The position numbers and the translations under genes are program-made. A stretch of DNA of 64,000 nucleotides from Treponema sp. Its GTDB lineage: Bacteria; Spirochaetota; Spirochaetia; Treponematales; Treponemataceae. Of this stretch, positions 15,459-23,952 are shown in pieces. The notes beneath the pieces were generated by a model that saw only the letters and a list, made by a program, of their open reading frames with translations, did not search any database and was not told the DNA's origin. The DNA is taken from assembly GCA_017553635.1 (NCBI GenBank), contig JAFZKN010000021.1:1-64000 (forward strand), written 5' to 3'. Numbering within the stretch: the stretch's first letter is position 1; each line of letters begins with the position of its first letter.

Positions 15459-16442
15459 TTGGAAATAGTTCATACACCGGTTCTGCTTGATGAGTGCTTA
15501 AATTATTTAAGTCCAGTCGGTGAACCGTATGAAAACGATGCTTTGATGATTGACTCGACTTTGGGAGAAGGCGGGCATACAAATGCATTTCTTGCAAAAT
15601 ATCCGGGATTAAAGGTATGCGGTCTTGATGCTGATGCTGTTATTCAGGCTAGGGCGAAAGAAAGATTGAGCGTGTATGGGGATCGCGTAAGATTTTATAA
15701 CGGTTGGTTTAATGATTTTTATTCTTCGTATCCGACAGATTTAGCTAAACCAGACTTGATTTTATTTGACTTGGGAATTTCGGTTTTTCATTATGAAAAG
15801 TCTAAGAGGGGATTTTCTTTTCGTTATGATGAACCGCTTGATATGCGTTTGAATGAGAAGGGTACTGTGTCTGCATTTGATATTGTAAACACTTACCCGG
15901 AAAAACGCCTTGCTGATTTAATTTTTCTTTATGGTGAAGAAAAATTAAGCAGACGAATCTCATCGGCAATTGTTTCTGCAAGAGAGGGTGGGAAGATTAA
16001 TTCTTCGAAAGCTCTTGCAGATATTATTTATGAATGTGTTCCTGAAAAATATCGTCACGGACCTATTCATCCGGCGACGAGAACTTTTCAGGCGATAAGG
16101 ATTGCAGTAAATGATGAACTTGGACATCTGCCTAAGGCATTGTTTGATGCATTTAACTGTTTAAAGGTGAATGGGAAAATGGGAGTAATTACATTCCACT
16201 CACTTGAAGACAGAATCGTAAAAAACTTTTTTCGAAACCTCGGAAAGGAATGTGTATGTCCTCCAGAGTTTTCGAAATGTGAATGCGGCGGTTCTGCAAA
16301 GGCAGAAATTATTACGAGAAAGCCTGTGGGACCGACAGAACAGGAAATAAAAATAAATTCACCTTCGAGAAGTGCAAAACTGAGGGTGGTTAGAAAATTG
16401 CAGGATGCAACGCAGCTGCATTTGAGAGGAGTTGCTTTATGA
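15459..16442 (+). CDS. rsmH: 16S rRNA (cytosine1402-N4)-methyltransferase
   Basis: 327 aa, beginning at a TTG codon as EIVHTPVLLDECLNYLSP. It has the SAM-binding motif IDSTLGEGGHTNAFL, LILFDLGISVFHY (the DLG(V/I)SS-like block), and the family block RGFSFRYDEPLDMRLN. The C-terminal HSLEDRIVKNFFR and ITRKPVGPT are also typical. It modifies C1402 of 16S rRNA in the ribosomal P site. A small CPPEFSKCECGG insert near residue 270 is present, as in many bacterial homologues. Overlaps ftsL by four bases (ATGA). Confidence 0.95.
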   Translation: MEIVHTPVLLDECLNYLSPVGEPYENDALMIDSTLGEGGHTNAFLAKYPGLKVCGLDADAVIQARAKERLSVYGDRVRFYNGWFNDFYSSYPTDLAKPDLILFDLGISVFHYEKSKRGFSFRYDEPLDMRLNEKGTVSAFDIVNTYPEKRLADLIFLYGEEKLSRRISSAIVSAREGGKINSSKALADIIYECVPEKYRHGPIHPATRTFQAIRIAVNDELGHLPKALFDAFNCLKVNGKMGVITFHSLEDRIVKNFFRNLGKECVCPPEFSKCECGGSAKAEIITRKPVGPTEQEIKINSPSRSAKLRVVRKLQDATQLHLRGVAL

Positions 16443-16735
16443 AAAAGGGAACAAAAATTTTTCAGAAGATTTTTTATATTGCAGTTGCTGTCTTAATACC
16501 AGGACTTTTAATTTTAAATGCCATTCAGGCAGAACGATATATGAAAATTGAACGCGAAATTAAAGAGCTTGAAAAGAAACAGGTTCAACTCGTGGAAGAG
16601 AATGAAAAACTGATTACTGATATAAGTTTACTTTCGAGCAGCCAGAGAATCGGAGCAATTGCAGAAAATGATCTCGGTATGCATAAAGCAGAGAGCGAAG
16701 AAATCGTTCGTGTTGAAATGGAGAAGAAAAAATAA
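16439..16735 (+). CDS. ftsL: FtsL-like cell division protein
   Basis: 98 aa: short basic N-terminus, one membrane helix (about 9-27, IFYIAVAVLIPGLLILNAIQ), then a leucine/glutamate-rich coiled coil (about 30-70) ending in a short tail. Size, topology and position between rsmH and the wall genes match FtsL/DivIC, which bridge FtsQ and the FtsWI synthase in the divisome. Sequence identity in this family is low, so the name rests largely on layout. Confidence 0.8.
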   Translation: MKKGTKIFQKIFYIAVAVLIPGLLILNAIQAERYMKIEREIKELEKKQVQLVEENEKLITDISLLSSSQRIGAIAENDLGMHKAESEEIVRVEMEKKK

Positions 16736-16753
16736 AAGAAGTGGTTTTGTAAA

Positions 16754-18220
16754 ATGGAGACGCTGGATAATAAAGTAACTTTAATGACAAAAGAAGAGCT
16801 CACTGGTGCTGTTCACGGAACACTTGTGGGGCTTGCAGAAAACTTAAAGAACTTTTCATTTACATCTGTTGTTACAGACAGCAGAAATGTTGTGCGCGGC
16901 TCTCTTTTTGTCCCTCTTGTTGGAGAGTTTCAGGACGGTCATAAATATATTCCTCAGGCTATAGAAAAAGGTGCGACGGTCGTTTTTATTTCAGAAAATG
17001 TTTACGAAGAAAACTGTAAATATTACATGAAACTTTTAAGTGAACATGACAGGGTTACATTTATTGTTGTAAAGAATAATCTTTATGCACTGCAGGATGC
17101 AGCACGTGCTTATGTAAATAAGTTTGATAAGCTTATTAAAGTTGCCGTTACAGGTTCAAGCGGAAAGACAACTACAAAAGAAATAATGGCAGCTATTCTT
17201 AGACAGAGATATAATCTTATTGCAACGGAAGGAAATTTTAATTCTGAAACAGGCCTTCCACTTTCTGTTTTTAAAATCCGTAAAGAACATGAATGCGGAC
17301 TTTTTGAAATGGGTATGAACCGTGAAAATGAAATCGGTGAAATTGCCCGTGTGTTTAAACCAAATTATGCAATCATCACTAATATTGGAACCGCTCATAT
17401 TGGAATTCTTAAATCAAGGGAAAATATTGCAAAAGAAAAGAAAAAAATTTTCTCTTACATTAAAAAGCAGGGTGTAGCTGTAATTCCAAAAGATGATGAT
17501 TTTGCAAAATTTCTTGCTGAAGGGGTTGCAGGCCAGATTGTCTATTTTGGTAAGAATATTCCTGAAAAAGAAAGCGGTGTAAGATTTATAGAAAATCTTG
17601 GGCTTGAAGGAACTAAATTTGCTGTAGATGGAATCGAAACTGTTTTAAAGATTCCGGGAGAATATAACTATCTTAATGCATTAAGCTGCATTGCTCTTGC
17701 AAGAAAGCTTGGTCTTAGTGCTAAAGAAATTGCAGAAGGAATAGCTTCTCTCAAAGCTCCTGAAGGCCGCAGTAAGATTGAAAACGTTAAAACTTTAAAC
17801 GGTAAGAATATTACTTTGCTCAAGGACTGCTATAATGCAAATCCTGATTCAATGTCGAGTGCAATCGAAATGTGTGCAGGATTAAAGGTAAAGGGAAGAA
17901 AAATTTTTATTCTCGGCGATATGTTTGAGCTTGGAAAAGATTCTGCGGATGCACATTCAAAAGTTGGTGCTGATGTTATAGTTGCGAAGCCGGATTTTGT
18001 TTTCTTTGCAGGCCGTGATATGGAATTTGCAGCTAAAGCAGCTATGATTGGCGGTTTAAACAGACAGAAATATTATGAAAATCTGGAAGGTGATAAACTT
18101 TCTGAGTTGACTTCTTATCTTCTTGATTATTTAAAAGATGATGATTTTATTTTTGTAAAAGGTTCGCACGGAATGCACCTTGAAAAAATAATTGAAAAAA
18201 TTTGCGGGGAAGAGTTGTAA
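16754..18220 (+). CDS. murF: UDP-MurNAc-tripeptide-D-Ala-D-Ala ligase MurF
   Basis: 488-aa Mur ligase that adds D-alanyl-D-alanine to the UDP-MurNAc-tripeptide, the last cytoplasmic step of peptidoglycan precursor synthesis. N-terminal substrate domain with VTDSRNVVRGSLFVPLVGE; ATP site AVTGSSGKTTTKEIMAAIL near residues 130-145; EMGMNRENEIGEIARVFKP and NIGTAHIGILKSRENIAKEK typical of MurF; C-terminal domain with LKDCYNANPDSM and ILGDMFELG. Murein ligases D, C and E are not in the window. It ends 8 bases before the likely ATG of ftsW. Confidence 0.95.
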   Translation: METLDNKVTLMTKEELTGAVHGTLVGLAENLKNFSFTSVVTDSRNVVRGSLFVPLVGEFQDGHKYIPQAIEKGATVVFISENVYEENCKYYMKLLSEHDRVTFIVVKNNLYALQDAARAYVNKFDKLIKVAVTGSSGKTTTKEIMAAILRQRYNLIATEGNFNSETGLPLSVFKIRKEHECGLFEMGMNRENEIGEIARVFKPNYAIITNIGTAHIGILKSRENIAKEKKKIFSYIKKQGVAVIPKDDDFAKFLAEGVAGQIVYFGKNIPEKESGVRFIENLGLEGTKFAVDGIETVLKIPGEYNYLNALSCIALARKLGLSAKEIAEGIASLKAPEGRSKIENVKTLNGKNITLLKDCYNANPDSMSSAIEMCAGLKVKGRKIFILGDMFELGKDSADAHSKVGADVIVAKPDFVFFAGRDMEFAAKAAMIGGLNRQKYYENLEGDKLSELTSYLLDYLKDDDFIFVKGSHGMHLEKIIEKICGEEL

Positions 18221-18228
18221 AGAATAAA

Positions 18229-19437
18229 ATGGGTGAGTACAGATTTATTCCGGATCGATCTGTAGATTCGTACCGGAAGAGTGATACAGGTTTTATTATC
18301 TCGGTTATTCTTATGTGGGGAATAGGAATATTTACGCTTTTTGTATGTTCCAGTTCTTACGCTGCTGCAACTCTGGATGATTCTCTTTATTTTGTTAAAC
18401 GACAGCTTATTGCCAGTTTAGTTGGATTTATAGGACTACTTTTCTTTGCTGTATGTCCGCTTGGAAAGCAGAGAAAACTTCTGCCGGTTATTGTTCTTAT
18501 AACTTTTGTACTCTGTCTATTAACTTTTATTCCAGGAATTCAGTATGAAAGAAACGGGGCTCACCGTTGGATTAAAATGCCTTTCTTTACTTTCCAACCG
18601 TCAGAACTTGTTAAATTTGTAATTGTTATTTATCTTGCAAATTATTTTGATAAATATTGCAGAAAGAGTGATGATGATGAAGATAAAACTGTAAGTCCTG
18701 CAGTTGTTTCTCTTGTAATTTTTGTAACTGTAATTTTCATGCAGAAGGATTTTTCTACAGGAATTTTTGTTCTTTTTATTGGACTTTTGATTTTCTTTAT
18801 TGCAAAGGCAAAAATGCTCTGGTTTGTTCCTTTCTGTATTCTTGGAATACCCGCTGTAATTTTAATGGTTCTTACGGAGGAATACCGCGTTAACCGTATT
18901 GCAGCATTTTTAAATCCCGATGAATTCGTTCAGTCTTATAATTTTCAGAGTATTGCATCAAAGCGTGCTGTAAGCAGCGGCGGTTTCTGGGGTCAGGGTA
19001 TTGGTGAAGGACTTGAACGGCTTAATAATATTCCAGAAGTTCAATCGGATTATATTTTTGCAGGCTGGGCAGAAGCTATGGGCTTTGTCGGTGTGCTTTT
19101 ATATTTTTTACTGCTTATGGTTTTTGTAATCAAGGCCGTAAAAATTGCAATCAGGTGTCCGGATAGATTTTCATCTTTCGGGACTATGGGTTGTGTGGCT
19201 GTAATATTTTTTCAGTCACTGATGAATGTCGGAGTTGTCTGTGGAGTTCTTCCAACGACAGGTATTCCGCTTCCGTTCTTTTCGAGCGGAGGTTCATCAA
19301 TTATCGTTACGCTTTGTATGTGCGGCTTTATAATCAACGCATCAAAGTGTGATTCTGATACGCTTGAAGAAGAGACTGATATTAGTCGGGGCTTAGGGGG
19401 AAATTTTGAGAGCCTCGATATTAATATATTTAAATAG
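18229..19437 (+). CDS. ftsW: SEDS-family peptidoglycan polymerase FtsW
   Basis: About 402 aa with roughly ten membrane helices and the SEDS signatures: GAHRWIKMPFFTFQPSELVKF and, near the C-terminus, LPTTGIPLPFFSSGGSSII. SEDS proteins polymerise lipid II together with a class B PBP. Position next to ftsQ, ftsA and ftsZ supports FtsW rather than RodA. An in-frame TTG at 18202 would overlap murF; the ATG at 18229 avoids this, though no strong ribosome-binding site is visible. No ftsI gene accompanies it here. Confidence 0.93.
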   Translation: MGEYRFIPDRSVDSYRKSDTGFIISVILMWGIGIFTLFVCSSSYAAATLDDSLYFVKRQLIASLVGFIGLLFFAVCPLGKQRKLLPVIVLITFVLCLLTFIPGIQYERNGAHRWIKMPFFTFQPSELVKFVIVIYLANYFDKYCRKSDDDEDKTVSPAVVSLVIFVTVIFMQKDFSTGIFVLFIGLLIFFIAKAKMLWFVPFCILGIPAVILMVLTEEYRVNRIAAFLNPDEFVQSYNFQSIASKRAVSSGGFWGQGIGEGLERLNNIPEVQSDYIFAGWAEAMGFVGVLLYFLLLMVFVIKAVKIAIRCPDRFSSFGTMGCVAVIFFQSLMNVGVVCGVLPTTGIPLPFFSSGGSSIIVTLCMCGFIINASKCDSDTLEEETDISRGLGGNFESLDINIFK

Positions 19438-19452
19438 GGTGGAAAGAGTAAA

Positions 19453-20271
19453 ATGAGTGATTTGAGTTTGCTTGCTGAATTTGACCGTTACGAAGTGTCG
19501 AAAAAATACAAGGAAGAAAAAGACGCAAAATTTATTAAATGGATTAAAGTCCTGATTGTTGCGCTTGGTGCAGTATTCCTTGCTGAACTTGCAATATATA
19601 AGTTTATTAACCCAAGTCTTAATGCGGTAAAAATAGTCGTTTCAGGAAACAGCAATTATGCAGTAAATGATATCAGTGCTGCCCTCAGCGATCTTTATGG
19701 TCAGAACTATTTCGGTTTTGACTGTGCGACAGCTGCTTCAAGACTTTCGTCTTTAGCAGGTATCGAGAGTGTTAATATTGAGAAATCTTTCCCTGATAAA
19801 ATTAAAATTTCGGTTGTAGAGCGCCAGAGTGTAGCCATGATTTTTATTGAAGAAGATGGCAGTACAATACCTATTCAAATTGATAAAAATGGTGTATTAT
19901 TTAAGAATATAAACAGCGAAATCGTGGAAGACGGTTCAATTCCGATAGTTTCCGGAATTCCTGTGGAACATTTTACAAGTGGAATGAGAATACCTGTAAA
20001 ATACCGTGGATTGATTGATCAGATTTCAAAAATTCAGTCATTACCGCAAAAGTATTTTGCCGCAGTTTCTGAAATCTGTGTTGTTCCTAAGACTTATGGA
20101 AATTATGAATTGATGCTTATACCTGTTAATTCCCATATCAGGGTTTATACAGGCCGTGTTCTTAATGAAGAGTCATTGCAATACATGATGGTTGTTCTGG
20201 ATGTCGTTAATTCGATGGAACAGAATGTATCGCAGATTGACTTGAGGTATGATTCGATTTCTTACAGATAA
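19453..20271 (+). CDS. ftsQ: FtsQ/DivIB-type division protein with POTRA domain
   Basis: 272 aa: cytoplasmic N-terminus of about 30 residues, one membrane helix (WIKVLIVALGAVFLAELAIY), then a POTRA domain (VKIVVSGNSNYAVNDISAAL..LAGIESVNIEKSFPDKIKISVVERQSVAMI) and the FtsQ beta domain. FtsQ/DivIB links the early and late divisome in the periplasm. The order ftsW-ftsQ-ftsA-ftsZ agrees with this. A GTGGAAAGAG ribosome-binding region lies before the ATG. Confidence 0.9.
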   Translation: MSDLSLLAEFDRYEVSKKYKEEKDAKFIKWIKVLIVALGAVFLAELAIYKFINPSLNAVKIVVSGNSNYAVNDISAALSDLYGQNYFGFDCATAASRLSSLAGIESVNIEKSFPDKIKISVVERQSVAMIFIEEDGSTIPIQIDKNGVLFKNINSEIVEDGSIPIVSGIPVEHFTSGMRIPVKYRGLIDQISKIQSLPQKYFAAVSEICVVPKTYGNYELMLIPVNSHIRVYTGRVLNEESLQYMMVVLDVVNSMEQNVSQIDLRYDSISYR

Positions 20272-20299
20272 GCTGTCGGATTAGTGGGAGGAGAAAATC

Positions 20300-21541
20300 T
20301 TGACTGATGCTATAGTCGGCCTTGATATTGGCACAAGCAGTATACGAGTTGCAATCGGCGAGGTAATCGACGAAAACACTGTTGAAATTATGGGACTTGC
20401 AAAACGTCCTTCAAGCGGTGTTCGTAACGGTTCAATTGTTAACATCGAAGCTGCAATTTCTGCAATTAAAGAGACTATTGAAGCTGCTGAACAGAACGCA
20501 GGATACGAGGTATTTTCATGCGTAACTGCAATTGGCGGTTCTCAGATTGAAAGTTATAACTCTCATGGGCTTGCCGCCGTTTCAAATAAAAATCTTCCTA
20601 ACAGAGAAATAAATCAGCAGGATAAAGAACACGCATTAAAATCTGCACAGGCAACTTTAATTCCACTCGACAGAGAATTTTTACACGTAATTCCACGTGA
20701 CTACACTGTAGACGGAACAAGCGGTATAAAAGATCCGATTCATATGATTGGTGTTCGTCTTGAGACAGATGTTCATATCGTAACTGCAAGTAAGACTGCA
20801 ATTCAAAATGTTTTCTCATGTGTTAATCGTGCAGGTTACGAGCTTGATAAAGTATGGTTAAAGACTCTTGCACAGGTTCAGGCTGTTGCACATGAAGACG
20901 AAATTGACATGGGTTCAATTATAATCGACTTAGGTGCAGGTACGACGGATGTTCTCGTTCTTATTGACGGTGCTCCGGTATGTTCTCTTTCGATTCCTGT
21001 CGGAGGAAATCTTGTTACAAATGATATTTCAATTGTTCTTGGCGTTCCTATTAACGCTGCGGAAAAAATAAAAATAGAATCAGGATGCTGTTTTTTGCCG
21101 GCTCTCGAAACAATCAGGGAAGTTGTTATACCGGGAGTAGGTGGAAGACCACCTGAAATGTCTTCACAGGATGAGCTTTGTCAGATTATCCAGCCCCGCA
21201 TGGAAGAAATTTTTTCTCTTGTGCGGAGTGAAATCGTGCATAAGACAGATTTGCAGCGCCTTTCCGGTAACATTATTCTTACAGGAGGCGGTGCTCAGAT
21301 GGAAGGTGTCGTTGAACTTGCACAGAATGTTTTTGGAACGACAGCTGTCCGCTTAGGTATTCCGGAAAGTCTCGGGGGAATAGAAGAGGAATATCGTAAA
21401 CCTGAATTTGCAACCGTTATTGGTCTTATTCAGTCACAGAAAACACAGGTTAAAACTTCGGAGAAGGGCTTTAAAAAAAGTTCATCTTCGAATGGTAATA
21501 AACAAAGTTTTATTAAAACACTGCTAAAAAAATTGTTCTAA
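20300..21541 (+). CDS. ftsA: Cell division ATPase FtsA
   Basis: 413-aa actin-like protein that tethers FtsZ to the membrane. It starts at TTG with GGGAGGAG 7 nt upstream. Motifs: IVGLDIGTSSIRVAIGE (phosphate 1), the FtsA-specific 1C domain region (IPRDYTVDGTSGIKDPIHMIG), IIDLGAGTTDVLVL (phosphate 2) and NIILTGGGAQMEGVVELAQNVF (adenosine). The C-terminal basic amphipathic tail (KQSFIKTLLKKLF) matches the membrane-targeting helix. Confidence 0.96.
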   Translation: MTDAIVGLDIGTSSIRVAIGEVIDENTVEIMGLAKRPSSGVRNGSIVNIEAAISAIKETIEAAEQNAGYEVFSCVTAIGGSQIESYNSHGLAAVSNKNLPNREINQQDKEHALKSAQATLIPLDREFLHVIPRDYTVDGTSGIKDPIHMIGVRLETDVHIVTASKTAIQNVFSCVNRAGYELDKVWLKTLAQVQAVAHEDEIDMGSIIIDLGAGTTDVLVLIDGAPVCSLSIPVGGNLVTNDISIVLGVPINAAEKIKIESGCCFLPALETIREVVIPGVGGRPPEMSSQDELCQIIQPRMEEIFSLVRSEIVHKTDLQRLSGNIILTGGGAQMEGVVELAQNVFGTTAVRLGIPESLGGIEEEYRKPEFATVIGLIQSQKTQVKTSEKGFKKSSSSNGNKQSFIKTLLKKLF

Positions 21542-21592
21542 TGTTTTTGCAATTTGGGAATTGCGAAACGCTTTGGGGATTGGGAGGATAAA

Positions 21593-22933
21593 ATGTTAGA
21601 ACACGAAGTTGTAGAACAGATCGAAACAGGTCTTGCTCAGCCGACACCGGCCGTATTAAAGGTTGTTGGTTGTGGTGGAGGCGGCTCAAGTGCAATTAAC
21701 CGGATGATTCAGGCGGGAATTGATCATGTTGAGTTTATGATTCTTAACACGGACTTACAGGCATTGAACAGATCAAATTCACCTGTAAGAATACCTATCG
21801 GTCAAAAGCTGACAGGTGGTCTCGGTGCTGGTGGAAATCCTGAAATAGGACAGAAGGCAGCAGAAGAAGACAGAGAGACCATAACAAACGCGCTTAAAGG
21901 TGCTGATATGGTATTTATAACTGCAGGAATGGGTGGTGGAACAGGAACTGGTTCTGCTCCGGTTGTTGCAGAAATCGCCAAGGAACTTGGTGCACTTACT
22001 GTTGGTGTTGTTACAACTCCTTTTGGTTTTGAAGGCCCTGTAAGAATGAAGCTTGCAGAAGAAGGCATTAAAAACTTAAGGGCAAGTGTTGATTCACTTA
22101 TTGTTATTCCAAATGAACAGCTTTTAAAGACTCAGAAAGACCTTACAATGCGTGAAGCTTATATGCTTGCAGATGAAGTTCTTCATCAGGGTGTAAAAGG
22201 TATTTCTCAGATCATTACCGGTGCAGGAGAAATTAATACTGACTTTGCAGATGTTAAGGCAACTATGTTTGGTCAAGGTGATGCACTTTTGGGTATCGGA
22301 ACAGGTAAAGGTGAAAACCGTGCTGTTGATGCTGCAACAAATGCAATTAATAATCCTCTGCTTGAATACATGAACATAGACGGAGCAAAAACACTCCTTA
22401 TCAATATTACTTCTGGTGAAAGCCTTAAACTTAGTGAAGTTCAGGAGATTACAAATCTTATCTGTGCTTCTGCTGATCCAATGCACAAAGTTTATCTTGG
22501 TCATGTTGTTGATTCTTCAATGCCTGAAGATGAAGTTTCTGTAACAGTTATTGCAACTGGATTTAACAATTACACAGGAAGAACAACAGAAAAAGAAAAT
22601 CTTCAGACTGCTAAAAACGGAAACGTTGTCGGTGTAGAAGAATTTGATAAGCTTATCAATACTGGTGCAATGTCTTTTGATTCTCCGAAAAAAACTTCTT
22701 TGTTTGACGATGATTCTATTTCTTTTTCAGATAAGCTTGAAGATGAATTGACAGGAAAGAGCGATAATGTAAAAGATTCAAAAGAAAGAAGTCTTGGAGA
22801 TGCCATTGCTTCTTCTTTCCACAGAACAGTTTCAAGCGGACTTGTTCCACCTGCAGACTTTGATGGAAGAGATGATATTACTCAGCCGGCATGCTGGAGA
22901 CACTTGAGCAGAGAAATTAATCTAAGAGATTAG
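21593..22933 (+). CDS. ftsZ: Cell division GTPase FtsZ
   Basis: 446-aa tubulin homologue forming the division ring. It has VVGCGGGGSSAINRM, NTDLQALN, and the tubulin signature GMGGGTGTGSAPVVAEIAK near residue 110, then the GTPase T7 loop (GEINTDFADVKATM). GGGAGGA precedes the ATG at 21593; the open frame upstream (TTG at 21554) is not needed. After the core, a linker of about 100 residues ends in DITQPACWRHLSREINLRD, an unusual form of the C-terminal peptide that binds FtsA (D-I-x-x-P-A-x-x-R pattern retained, with extra residues after it). Confidence 0.97.
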   Translation: MLEHEVVEQIETGLAQPTPAVLKVVGCGGGGSSAINRMIQAGIDHVEFMILNTDLQALNRSNSPVRIPIGQKLTGGLGAGGNPEIGQKAAEEDRETITNALKGADMVFITAGMGGGTGTGSAPVVAEIAKELGALTVGVVTTPFGFEGPVRMKLAEEGIKNLRASVDSLIVIPNEQLLKTQKDLTMREAYMLADEVLHQGVKGISQIITGAGEINTDFADVKATMFGQGDALLGIGTGKGENRAVDAATNAINNPLLEYMNIDGAKTLLINITSGESLKLSEVQEITNLICASADPMHKVYLGHVVDSSMPEDEVSVTVIATGFNNYTGRTTEKENLQTAKNGNVVGVEEFDKLINTGAMSFDSPKKTSLFDDDSISFSDKLEDELTGKSDNVKDSKERSLGDAIASSFHRTVSSGLVPPADFDGRDDITQPACWRHLSREINLRD

Positions 22934-22944
22934 TTTTATCAAAA

Positions 22945-23847
22945 ATGGAAATCGAAGAATTTCTTGACCAGTTTTATTCTGATCTGCTTATGGCAGAACG
23001 AGACAGACCTCTTACTGCCATGACATATAAGCTTTCTGTCCAGCAGTTTTTACTGTGGTGTCAGAAAGAAAAGATAAAGCTGGCTTCGATAACTGTAAAA
23101 GATTTAATTTATTACAGTGCCTGGAGAAAAACAACAGGAATTACTGAGCTTACCCTTGCAAAAGATTTATCGGCACTTCGTGCACTCGGTGAATTTCTTG
23201 TGAGGGAAAGAATATGGCAGGAAAATTACGCTCTGGTACTTGACCGTCCCAAATCCTCACGGCCGATACCAGACGTACTTACCCTGGATGAAGTAGATCA
23301 CCTTCTTGAATCAATTGACACATCAACACCTCTGGGACTAAGGGACCGCACGATTTTTGAACTTATATATTCGTGCGGGCTTCGTATTTCTGAGTGCTGT
23401 ACTTTAAAAACCGTAAATGTTCATCTTGAGGAAGAATTTATTCTCGTAAAAGGAAAAGGCGGAAAGGAACGTATAATCCCTTTCGGAAAAAAAGCCCGGG
23501 ACCTTCTCGAAGAATATTTTAATAATGTAAGGCCTTTACTTACAGGCCCAAAAATAGTACAGGAAGTTTTTGTAAATTACAGGGGAGAACCTATTTCCAG
23601 AAAAGGAGTCTGGAAAAAATTTAAAGAGATTTTAAAAACCACCGGGCTTGACTGTAAGGTTCATACATTAAGGCATTCTTTTGCGACACATCTTCTGGAA
23701 GGCGGTGCAGACTTGATGACTGTTCAGGAACTTTTGGGGCACTCGGACCTTGCGACAACTCAGATTTATACACATGTTTCTGACAGGCAGCTTGAGGAAG
23801 CTCATCATAAATTTTTCCCGGCTCATAAAAACATCGGACATGAATAA
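22945..23847 (+). CDS. xerD: XerC/XerD-type tyrosine recombinase, first copy
   Basis: 300 aa. N-terminal SAM-like core-binding domain (about 1-95) and a catalytic domain with the full set of residues: R147 (CGLRISE), the KGKGGKERIIPF strand with lysine, H240-x-x-R243 (HTLRHSFATHLLEGG), H of LGHSDL, and nucleophile Y275 (TTQIYTHVS). Xer recombinases resolve chromosome dimers at dif. The location directly after ftsZ and the sequence style suit XerD, but assignment of C versus D between the two copies in this window (the other at 28607) is not certain. Confidence 0.88.
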   Translation: MEIEEFLDQFYSDLLMAERDRPLTAMTYKLSVQQFLLWCQKEKIKLASITVKDLIYYSAWRKTTGITELTLAKDLSALRALGEFLVRERIWQENYALVLDRPKSSRPIPDVLTLDEVDHLLESIDTSTPLGLRDRTIFELIYSCGLRISECCTLKTVNVHLEEEFILVKGKGGKERIIPFGKKARDLLEEYFNNVRPLLTGPKIVQEVFVNYRGEPISRKGVWKKFKEILKTTGLDCKVHTLRHSFATHLLEGGADLMTVQELLGHSDLATTQIYTHVSDRQLEEAHHKFFPAHKNIGHE

Positions 23848-23895
23848 AAAAATATCATTTTTACAGGGAAAAAGACAATTTAAAGAGAAAAGACC

Positions 23896-23924
23896 TTTAC
23901 TTTTTGACTGTTTACCCATATATT
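23896..23924 (+). promoter_or_regulatory. Candidate promoter of the TPR lipoprotein gene
   Basis: -35 TTTACT (23896-23901), 17-nt spacer, -10 TATATT (23919-23924). Start near 23931 and a GGGAGGA site before the ATG at 23953. Confidence 0.4.
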
Positions 23925-23952
23925 GAAGAAAGGGTTTTTAGTGGGAGGAAAT

